Positions 1 through 5,476 of a stretch of 5,644 nt of DNA are shown in pieces. The DNA comes from DATBDM01 sp036269915 (GTDB taxonomy: Bacteria > Actinomycetota > Thermoleophilia > Solirubrobacterales > Solirubrobacteraceae). The notes below the pieces were generated by a model. That model was not told the DNA's origin. It did not search any database and worked only from the letters and a program-made list of their open reading frames with translations. The position numbers were made by a program, and so were the translations under genes. Positions within the stretch are counted from its first letter, which is position 1. Every line of letters starts with the position of its first letter. The stretch lies in contig DATBDM010000333.1 of NCBI GenBank assembly GCA_036269915.1, positions 1-5,644 of the forward strand, read 5' to 3'.

Positions 1-34
1 GGCGGGGCCGTCGTCGTTCATAGACTTCGCCGCC

Positions 35-1396
35 GTGTTCGTCGTCTTCGCGCACGGCATCGTCGGTCGCGCCGATCTGCCGATCCCGACCGAGCTGTTC
101 GGCGTGGCGGCGGCGGCGGCGCTCGTCGCGTCGTTCCTCGCGCTCGCCGCCGGCTGGTCGCGGCCGCGGCTCGAGCACGTGCGCGAGCGCGCGCTGGTCG
201 GGCTGCCGCGCGTCGTCGACGTCGTGCTCGGCCTGATCGGCGTGATCGCCTTCGCGGCGAGCGCATGGGCGGGCATCGCGGGCACCGACGTCCAGGCCGA
301 CAACCTCGCCCCGACCGCCGTGTTCGTCGCGTTCTGGGTCGGCGTCCCGTTCCTGACGCTGATCTTCGGCGACGTCTGGCGACTGCTGTCGCCATGGCGC
401 GCGATCGGTCGCGGCGTCGGCTGGCTGATGCGGCGCCTGTCGGGCGACGCCATGCCCGAGCCGCTGCCCTACCCGGAGCGCGTCGGTACGTGGCCGGCGG
501 TCGCCGGGCTCATCGGCTTCGCGATCTGCGAGCTGTGCTGGGCGACCGCACGCGAGCCGCGACCGCTGGGCATCATCATGCTCGCCTACTTCGCCGTGCA
601 GCTCGTCGGCATGAGCCTCTACGGCGTCGAGGCGTGGACGCGCCGCGCCGACGCGTTCGGCGTCTGGTTCTCGCTGCTCGCGCGGCTGGCGCCGATCGGC
701 CGCCGCGCCGACGGCAGGCTCGTCCTGCGCCCGCCCGTGGTCGGCGCCGCGTCGCTGGTCGCGGTCGCGGGCACGGCGGCGATGCTGATCTCGGCGATCG
801 GCACCACCGGCTTCGACGGCGCGAAGGAGGGGCCGCTGTTCAACGACCTCGCCGGCACGCTGCAGGACTTCTTCGTGAGCCTCGGGACGACGAAGGGCCT
901 GGGCCTCGAGCTCGCCTTCGTGATCGGCCTGTTCCTCGCCATCGCGTTGATCGGCGCGGTCTGGCTGGGCGGCATGGAGGGGATGCCGCGCACGAAGCTC
1001 GGCCTCGATCGCGGCGGGCTCTCGCGGCAGTTCGCGCACACGTTGATCCCGATCGCCGCCGGCTACCTCGTCGCGCACTACTTCTCGCTGCTCGCCTACA
1101 ACGGCCAGGACCTATGGCGGCTCGCCTCGGACCCCCTGGGCAACGGGCACGACTACCTCGGCGGCGCGCAGAGCTCGATCGACTATGCGGTCGTCTCGGC
1201 GACGGCCATCTGGTACGTCCAGGTCGGCGCCCTCGTCGCCGGGCACATCGCGGGGCTCGTGCTCGCTCACGACCGGGCTCTGGTGATCTACGGCGACGCG
1301 CGGTCGGCGACGCGCTCCCAGATCGTCATGCTGGTGCTCATGGTGTGCTTCACGCTCCTCGGCCTGTGGCTGCTGTCGGCCGCGCTGAACACGTGA
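35..1396 (+). CDS. polytopic membrane protein, function unknown (5' end uncertain)
   Basis: From the GTG at 35 the protein is 453 residues with about ten hydrophobic segments, roughly at residues 20-40, 60-83, 93-112, 155-172, 178-197, 236-256, 290-312, 334-352, 386-410 and 429-448, so it is an integral membrane protein. Landmarks are an N-terminal AHGIVGRADLPIP, a WRLLSPWRAI loop (115-124), and histidines in or near late membrane segments (H335, H348, H372, H404, H412). These could bind a metal or heme; that is inference. I recall relatives in actinobacteria, often near SCO or oxidase genes, some carrying the label 'fenitrothion hydrolase'; I would not transfer that function. No Shine-Dalgarno precedes GTG 35, and the frame is open to the window edge (base 2), so the true start may lie outside. 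It overlaps the next gene by GTGA, implying one operon. Coding certainty is high; function is not known. Confidence 0.85.
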   Translation: MFVVFAHGIVGRADLPIPTELFGVAAAAALVASFLALAAGWSRPRLEHVRERALVGLPRVVDVVLGLIGVIAFAASAWAGIAGTDVQADNLAPTAVFVAFWVGVPFLTLIFGDVWRLLSPWRAIGRGVGWLMRRLSGDAMPEPLPYPERVGTWPAVAGLIGFAICELCWATAREPRPLGIIMLAYFAVQLVGMSLYGVEAWTRRADAFGVWFSLLARLAPIGRRADGRLVLRPPVVGAASLVAVAGTAAMLISAIGTTGFDGAKEGPLFNDLAGTLQDFFVSLGTTKGLGLELAFVIGLFLAIALIGAVWLGGMEGMPRTKLGLDRGGLSRQFAHTLIPIAAGYLVAHYFSLLAYNGQDLWRLASDPLGNGHDYLGGAQSSIDYAVVSATAIWYVQVGALVAGHIAGLVLAHDRALVIYGDARSATRSQIVMLVLMVCFTLLGLWLLSAALNT

Positions 1397-1545
1397 TCGC
1401 CTTCGCCCACGCGGGCCACTGGCTCCCGCAGCTGCTCTACCTCGCGCCCGTCGTCGTGCTCGTCGGGGCGATCCTCGTCGGGCGCATGCGCGAACGCCGC
1501 GAGGCGCGCGAAGGCGCCAAGCGCGAGGACCCCGACGCCACCTGA
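1393..1545 (+). CDS. small single-pass membrane protein (50 aa)
   Basis: A 50-residue protein beginning MIAFAHAGHWLPQLLYLAP. Its GTG start shares bases with the preceding gene's TGA (GTGA, 1393-1396), the usual arrangement for translational coupling; there is no separate Shine-Dalgarno. Residues 11-30 form one strong transmembrane helix. The tail from residue 31 is rich in Arg, Lys, Glu and Asp, so by the positive-inside rule the C-terminus is cytoplasmic and the short N-terminus, with H6, H9 and W10, faces outward. That outward His pair could bind a metal ion such as copper (inference). The leader before H6 is too short for ordinary signal-peptidase cleavage. I recall similar tiny AHxGHW proteins next to this type of polytopic membrane protein in related actinobacteria, but cannot name a family. 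A hairpin right after the stop closes the operon. It probably acts as an accessory subunit of the upstream membrane protein. Confidence 0.78.
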   Translation: MIAFAHAGHWLPQLLYLAPVVVLVGAILVGRMRERREAREGAKREDPDAT

Positions 1546-1546
1546 G

Positions 1547-1585
1547 CCTCGACGTGCGAGGGGCGGTCCCCTACGCACGTCCAGG
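1547..1585 (+). terminator. long stem-loop terminator without U-tract
   Basis: The hairpin begins one base after the TGA of the 50-residue gene. The arms pair as CCT (1547-1549) with AGG (1583-1585), a C/C mismatch (1550/1582), GACGTGCG (1551-1558) with CGCACGTC (1574-1581), a bulged A (1573), and AGGGG (1559-1563) with CCCCT (1568-1572), around a CGGT tetraloop. That gives 16 base pairs in total. No run of T follows (next bases TGTGCCATATC), so it resembles the U-less hairpins proposed as intrinsic terminators in actinobacteria. Position directly behind an operon end supports termination. It could also block transcripts arriving from the minus-strand helicase. Confidence 0.7.
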
Positions 1586-1592
1586 TGTGCCA

Positions 1593-1631
1593 TATCGGCA
1601 GTCTGACAACTGTCGTGCACGCCGATACGTA
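1593..1631 (+). promoter_or_regulatory. overlapping inverted repeats with possible promoter
   Basis: Two pairings share the same left arm. TATCGGC (1593-1599) matches GCCGATA (1621-1627) exactly across a 21-base gap. CGGCAGT (1596-1602) can instead pair with ACTGTCG (1609-1615), seven pairs with one G-U, around the loop CTGACA. The two cannot form together. CTGACA (1603-1608) also differs from the -35 consensus TTGACA at one base; 17 bases later lies TACGTA (1626-1631), a poor -10 match. The stretch sits between the operon terminator and a small gene and is less GC-rich than its surroundings. It may be an operator, a promoter or an RNA switch; the promoter reading is weak. Confidence 0.35.
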
Positions 1632-1689
1632 GGAAGGGATAGTGCGCGTGTCGAACGGGAATGCCGTCGGCGAACAGGAACGAGCAATG
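1631..1689 (+). promoter_or_regulatory. competing ribosome-binding sites and starts of the small gene
   Basis: AGGAAGGG (1631-1638) could serve GTG 1642 (AGGA plus 7 bases) or GTG 1648. CAGGAA (1675-1680) places AGGA 7 bases before ATG 1687. Codons between 1642 and 1686 use A or T in the third position in about a third of cases, far more than the body of the gene, so this stretch looks untranslated. ATG 1687 is therefore preferred. If the weak promoter above is real, transcription would begin close to GTG 1642, which also favours the later start. Confidence 0.4.
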
Positions 1690-1926
1690 AGCGTCGACGA
1701 ACTCAGACTGCTCCTCGATCAGGTCCCCGATACGCGGGAGCTGGTCCTCCGGCGTCCCGAGCGCTCGGGCGTCGAGCACAGCGCCTGGAGCGAGGCGCAC
1801 GAGGAGGCCGCCGGCGCGTACCGCGCCTGGCACTCGCAGCGCACCCGCGAGGCCTACGCCGCCTACCGCGCCGCCCAGGACCGCGAGGACGCGGCCCAGG
1901 ACATCCTCGCGGCCCAGCGCAGCTAG
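1687..1926 (+). CDS. small hypothetical helical protein (79 aa)
   Basis: I do not recognise this protein. From ATG 1687 it has 79 residues and begins MSVDELRLLLDQVPDTRELV; starting at GTG 1642 it would have 94. It is soluble in appearance, with no membrane segment, signal peptide or cysteine. From about residue 34 to the end it is rich in Ala, Arg, Glu and Gln and should be almost wholly alpha-helical, with possible coiled-coil character. Three AAQ units near the C-terminus (residues 62-64, 69-71, 75-77) recur every six or seven residues. Codon use in the body is strongly GC-biased at third positions, supporting translation. It stands alone behind the upstream terminator, and its TAG stop overlaps the convergent helicase's stop. 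A regulatory or adaptor role is possible but nothing shows it. Confidence 0.62.
   Translation: MSVDELRLLLDQVPDTRELVLRRPERSGVEHSAWSEAHEEAAGAYRAWHSQRTREAYAAYRAAQDREDAAQDILAAQRS
1881..1912 (-). terminator. possible terminator of the helicase transcript
   Basis: CCGCGAGGA (1881-1889) and TCCTCGCGG (1904-1912) form an exact 9-base inverted repeat with a 14-base loop. Reading the minus strand, the stem begins 10 bases after the helicase stop codon, a suitable place for a terminator. There is no U-tract behind it. It also lies inside the 3' end of the small plus-strand gene, where the repeated AAQ coding sequence might create the symmetry by chance, so this is tentative. Confidence 0.3.
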
Positions 1927-4841
1927 AGCCACACCGCGCGGAGGACGGTCTCCCACCCCGAGTCCTCCGCGGCCGCCTCGGCTCGGGCGCGGCGGCCGGC
2001 GTCGCTGCGCTCCGCGTAGACGAGCCGGCCCGGGCCGACCCAGCGCGCCCAGGCACCGGCGAACGCCTCGGCGCGCTCGCGGCGGCGGCCGAGGTCGGCG
2101 GGCACGGGGTGCAGCCGCTCGCCGAACGGCGGGCGGCGCGCCAGCACGCGGCCGAGCAGGGCGACCGCGCCCGTGCCGGGCTCCGGCAGCGGACGGCCGA
2201 CGAGATAGCGGCCCCGGCCGGCGGCGTCCGCCGCGCCGGTCAGCTCGTCCAGCGCGGCGGCGACCTTCGCGGCCTCCTCCGGGGTGGCGTCGGGCAGCGT
2301 GCAGCGCAGCCAGCCGGAGGCGCGCGGCTCGAGCTCGATCCGCGCCGCCGCGGCGCCGGAGAGCTCGCCGAGCTCGCGGTAGGCGTCGGCAACGGCGCGC
2401 GCGGCGCGGTCGAGCGGGAGCACGAGCGGCAGGCGCGCACGGGCGCGGCCGAGCCGGGCCGCCGCCCAGGCCATGCCGGCGGGCGCGAGCGCGACGCCGG
2501 CCAGCAGCGGCAGCGCGCCGGTGACCGCCGCGCCGGCGACGCACACGGCCGCGCCCGCGCCGCCCGCCGCGAGCGGCACGCGCTGCGAGATCGCCGGGGC
2601 GGACGGCGGCGCCGCTGCGCCCGCATCCGGAGGCGCCGCCGCCGCGCCCGGGCGCCGGCGCGCGACGAGCGTCGGCACCTCGACCCCGCGGTACGGCGCC
2701 CCGATCCGCCAGCGCTCGCGCGCCGCGTCGCGCGCCGCCGCACGGTCGACGAGCTCGCGGTTGAGCGCCGCGAAGTGGCTCGCCGGGGGCGGGCCGAAGG
2801 GGGAGAGATCGGGGTGCACGTGCCCCGGCCCGGCCTCGATCTCGCCGTCCTCGGCCGGCGCGTGCAGGTGGCGGTGCTTGCGCACGAAGCGCTCGTAGTC
2901 GGCGGCGCCGCGAGCGAGGTCGGGCGCGACGCAGACGACGTCCCAGTTCGAGGCGAGCTTGCGCGGGCGCTCGGGATCGAGCCGCAGCGAGCGCCCGCGC
3001 ATCTGCTGCACCGAGACGCCCGTGGCGGCGATCGTCAGGTCGACGAGCACGTTGACCGGCGGGCAGTCCCAGCCCTCGCCGAGCAGCGCGCGGGTGCCGA
3101 CGAGCACCCGGGTGGTCCCGCGGGCGAGCAGCCGCGTGGCGAGGTCGACCCATACCCGCGGCACCCACTCGGCGCCGCTCGAGCGCAGCGCGACCAGCAC
3201 GCCGTCGAGCTCCGCGTCCCACTCCCCGAGGCGGTAGTGCTCTACGGCCTCGCGCTCGAGCATCGCCTGCAGCGCCTCGGCGTCGCCAGGCGCGCAGCGC
3301 AGGCCGCGGCCCGAGACGAGCAGGGGACGGAGCGGGCCTGTCCGCCCGTCGGCGCCGATCGCCGCCAGCGCGGTGCGCGCCGTCCCCGCCGCGGGGTCGA
3401 GCACCCCCGTCAGCGCGTCGTCGGGCCGGCTCTCGGCCAGCTCGGCATCGCAGAGCACGAGCGCGCGCAGGTCCTCGCCGCGGCTCTCGGCCTCGGCGGC
3501 CAGCACCTCGACGAGCCCGAGCGCCTTCGCCTGCGAGCCGGTGAGCAGCCGGTCGACCTCCGAGCGCCCGCGCCGCAGCCCGCGGCGCGTGAGCTGGAAG
3601 CCGAGGTCGCGCAGCGCGGCGGAGATCGCCTGCGCGCGGGCGGCGGCCGCCTCGGAGGGATCGGAGTGCAGCCGGCCGAGCACGTAGTCCTCGAGCAGCA
3701 CGAGCCAGTCGTCGAGGTCCGGCGGGCGCCGGTAGCGCTCCCCGCCGGGCGCGCCCGGCGGCAGGCCGAGCCCGCCCGAGGCCAGGAAGCGCACGCACGC
3801 CCCCGCGAGCGCGGGCCGCGCGCGGTGGAAGTCGGCCCATGCGACCTCGGCGTCCTCGTCGCCGTCGCGGCGGCGGTCGCGCGCCCGCCCCAGCACCCAG
3901 CGCGGGAACGACAGCTCGCTCTCGGCGTCGTCGTGCAGCGCGGTGATCAGCTCGCGGAAGCGCTGGTCGTGCTCGGCGAGCCACGCGCGCTCGACCGCCA
4001 GCGGCTCGGTCAGCCAGGCCAGCTCCTGGTAGGGCGCGAGGTGGCCGTCGCGTACGACGGCCGGCGTGGGGACGGTGAAGTCGACGGGGCCGAGCAGCGC
4101 GGCGTAGAGCTCGGCCTCCTCGCCTCCCAGCTCGCCGGGCGGCGTCGCCGTGAGGCCGATCACGTGCATCTCGTCGCCGAGCTCGTCGAGCACGGCGCGC
4201 ACGACGTAGCCCCACAGCGACGCGAGGTGGTGGCACTCGTCGAGCACCACGGTCCGGACGCCGAGCGCGCGCAGCCGGTCCACGCGCGCGCGGGCGGGCG
4301 CGGAGAGCAGCTCGGCCAGCCCGACCCCGGCGTGCTCGCCGCGCGCGATCTCGCGCTTGAGCGAGCTCGTGATGCGCGCGAGCTGCTCGCGCCGGCGCTC
4401 GGCCGCGGCGCCCGTGAAGCGCTCCGCCTCGGCGCGCACCGTCTCGATCTCCGCGCCGGTGGCCTCGGCGCGGTCGAGCTCCCAGCGGGCCTGCGCCGCG
4501 CGCCCGAGCGCCACCTCGGGGTCGTCGAGCCGGCACAGCGCCTGGTAGGTGAGGACGGCGATCGGCGCCCCAGGGTCGGGCGCCGCCAGACCGGGCGCGC
4601 CGAACTGGCGCACCGCGCGCAGCCAGCCGCCCTGCACCGCGGAGTTCGGGGCCAGCACGAGCGCGCGGTGTCCGAGCCGGCGGACCAGCTCGACGCCCAG
4701 CAGCGTCTTGCCCGAGCCGGGCGGCGCGACCAGGTGGGTGCGCCGCGCGCCGGCCGCGCGGTCGCGCTCGAAGGCGTCGAGCGCCTGCTGCTGATAGCGC
4801 CGCCAGGTTCCGGAGAACGCCAGCCCGGCGAGCTCGCTCAC
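1923..4841 (-). CDS. SF2 helicase-like ATPase with C-terminal membrane-hairpin region
   Basis: A 972-residue DEAD/DEAH-type protein, expected to use ATP to move on or remodel nucleic acid. Motifs in order: WRRYQQQALDAF (13-24, Q-motif-like region), Walker A PPGSGKT (40-46), motif Ia LAPNS (63-67), Walker B DECHH (201-205), motif III LTATPP (230-235), motif V GTRALLGEGWD (582-592), and motif VI QMRGRSLR (613-620) with arginine-finger candidates R617 and R620. Helix-rich insertions lie between Ia and II (about 105-190) and in the segment before motif V (about 280-455). A Pro/Ala linker (731-750) leads to two adjacent hydrophobic stretches (about 755-798), then a roughly 170-residue C-terminal domain I do not recognise. 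No nuclease motif was seen. Start is GTG 4841, overlapping the SCO stop as GTGA; longer in-frame starts would lie inside SCO. Best placed in the broad COG1061/SSL2-like group. Role could be repair or defence; unproven. Confidence 0.9.
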   Translation of the reverse strand: MSELAGLAFSGTWRRYQQQALDAFERDRAAGARRTHLVAPPGSGKTLLGVELVRRLGHRALVLAPNSAVQGGWLRAVRQFGAPGLAAPDPGAPIAVLTYQALCRLDDPEVALGRAAQARWELDRAEATGAEIETVRAEAERFTGAAAERRREQLARITSSLKREIARGEHAGVGLAELLSAPARARVDRLRALGVRTVVLDECHHLASLWGYVVRAVLDELGDEMHVIGLTATPPGELGGEEAELYAALLGPVDFTVPTPAVVRDGHLAPYQELAWLTEPLAVERAWLAEHDQRFRELITALHDDAESELSFPRWVLGRARDRRRDGDEDAEVAWADFHRARPALAGACVRFLASGGLGLPPGAPGGERYRRPPDLDDWLVLLEDYVLGRLHSDPSEAAAARAQAISAALRDLGFQLTRRGLRRGRSEVDRLLTGSQAKALGLVEVLAAEAESRGEDLRALVLCDAELAESRPDDALTGVLDPAAGTARTALAAIGADGRTGPLRPLLVSGRGLRCAPGDAEALQAMLEREAVEHYRLGEWDAELDGVLVALRSSGAEWVPRVWVDLATRLLARGTTRVLVGTRALLGEGWDCPPVNVLVDLTIAATGVSVQQMRGRSLRLDPERPRKLASNWDVVCVAPDLARGAADYERFVRKHRHLHAPAEDGEIEAGPGHVHPDLSPFGPPPASHFAALNRELVDRAAARDAARERWRIGAPYRGVEVPTLVARRRPGAAAAPPDAGAAAPPSAPAISQRVPLAAGGAGAAVCVAGAAVTGALPLLAGVALAPAGMAWAAARLGRARARLPLVLPLDRAARAVADAYRELGELSGAAAARIELEPRASGWLRCTLPDATPEEAAKVAAALDELTGAADAAGRGRYLVGRPLPEPGTGAVALLGRVLARRPPFGERLHPVPADLGRRRERAEAFAGAWARWVGPGRLVYAERSDAGRRARAEAAAEDSGWETVLRAVWL

Positions 4842-5449
4842 GCCACGCGGACGAGCCGGGCGAGGTCGTGGGCGAGGCCGGCCTGGGTGAGCTGGTCGAA
4901 CGGGAAGCCGACGCGCTGGCGGCTCTGGCGATCGACGAGCACGACGTAGGCCGAGTGCTCCTTGCCCTTCGCCTGCGGCGCGATGCCGAACGCGCTCCAC
5001 AGGCCCTGCAGGCGCGCGCGGGTCCCGAGCAGGAACTGCATCCGGCCCTTCATCTTCTGCTCGAGCAGGAAGGCCTGCGCGGAGCGCTGCGTGTCGTTGG
5101 CGGGGTCGACGGACACGCCGTAGACCGGCAGGTCATGCCCGTAGGAGTCCAGCGCGCCGCGGATCGTCTGCACCTCGGACGGGCAGGTGTCCTGGCAGTG
5201 GGAGTAGATGAAGGCGAAGATGGCCGGCCGGCCGCGCACCGACTCCTCGCTGACCGTGCGGCCGTCCTGGTCGGTGAGCCGGAACGGGGGCAGCCCCGAG
5301 CCGGGCGGCCGGACCGCGCCGGCCCAGCCGTTGGCGGGCAGCTGGGCGGCGGCGCCGTCGCTCGAGCGCGAGGCCAGCAGCACGCCGACGAGCGCGCCGG
5401 CGACGCAGATGGCCGCCGTGATCAGCGCCATGTGGATCCGGGCGTTCAC
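4838..5449 (-). CDS. SCO1/SenC family copper chaperone
   Basis: A 203-residue protein with one N-terminal hydrophobic helix (about 8-26) and no lipobox, so probably a membrane-anchored thioredoxin-fold domain outside the cytoplasm. Family hallmarks are all present: the copper-binding CxxxCP motif as C85-QDT-C89-P90, SVDPANDT (113-120, matching the usual SVDPxxDT), and the distal copper-ligand histidine H165 in HSAYVVLVD. SCO proteins bind copper through the two Cys and the His, and help build the CuA centre of cytochrome c oxidase; some act as thiol reductases. Length is typical. GTG 5449 is the first possible start because an in-frame TGA lies three codons upstream; ATG 5431 is an alternative seven codons in. 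No good Shine-Dalgarno precedes GTG 5449. Its stop overlaps the helicase start, and a response-regulator gene ends 27 bases upstream, so all three may share a transcript. Confidence 0.93.
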   Translation of the reverse strand: MNARIHMALITAAICVAGALVGVLLASRSSDGAAAQLPANGWAGAVRPPGSGLPPFRLTDQDGRTVSEESVRGRPAIFAFIYSHCQDTCPSEVQTIRGALDSYGHDLPVYGVSVDPANDTQRSAQAFLLEQKMKGRMQFLLGTRARLQGLWSAFGIAPQAKGKEHSAYVVLVDRQSRQRVGFPFDQLTQAGLAHDLARLVRVA

Positions 5450-5464
5450 CGCCCGTCAGGATAG

Positions 5465-5476
5465 GCCCGCGCGGGC
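5465..5476. repeat. 12-base perfect palindrome between regulator and SCO gene
   Basis: GCCCGCGCGGGC is its own reverse complement and begins at the base after the response-regulator stop codon (minus strand), inside the 27-base gap before the SCO GTG. As RNA it could form only a short GC stem with a four-base loop and no U-tract follows, so termination would be weak. It may be an attenuator, a protein-binding site, or chance in such GC-rich DNA. Confidence 0.35.

Noticed and set aside
3..23. Possible end of an upstream gene (RGRRRS then TAG at 21-23)
   Set aside because: Six codons are not enough to support a gene, although this would fit a GTG 35 start for the membrane protein.
619..1041. 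Minus-strand 140-codon frame with several cysteines near its start
   Set aside because: Antisense to the well-supported polytopic membrane protein, no motif, no ribosome-binding site that stands out.
265..1392. Plus-strand frame running from 265 into the 50-residue protein
   Set aside because: Before 1393 the product is Arg-rich shadow of the membrane protein; only the part from GTG 1393 has a sensible membrane-protein pattern.
1288..4536. Minus-strand open frame of 1082 codons
   Set aside because: Overlaps the helicase in another frame and crosses the plus-strand genes; its product is mostly Arg/Ala/Gly low complexity.
1923..4841. Assignment of the helicase to a named defence system such as DISARM, Zorya or BREX
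   Set aside because: No partner genes of those systems (methyltransferase, phospholipase D, MotA/OmpA-like, PglX or PglZ) are in the window, and the C-terminal domain was not recognised as belonging to any of them.
1554..4949. Plus-strand open frame of 1131 codons across the helicase region
   Set aside because: It is antisense to the helicase, which has all the expected motifs. The translation is Arg/Ala/Gly-rich with no domain, as expected from a GC-rich antisense frame lacking stop codons.
4842..5000. Helicase start extended upstream to 5000
   Set aside because: The extra 53 residues are Arg/Pro-rich, lie within the SCO coding region, and show no homology-like pattern; GTG 4841 gives the classical GTGA overlap.
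4868..5464. Plus-strand 198-codon frame opposite SCO
   Set aside because: Antisense shadow of a gene with complete SCO signature motifs.
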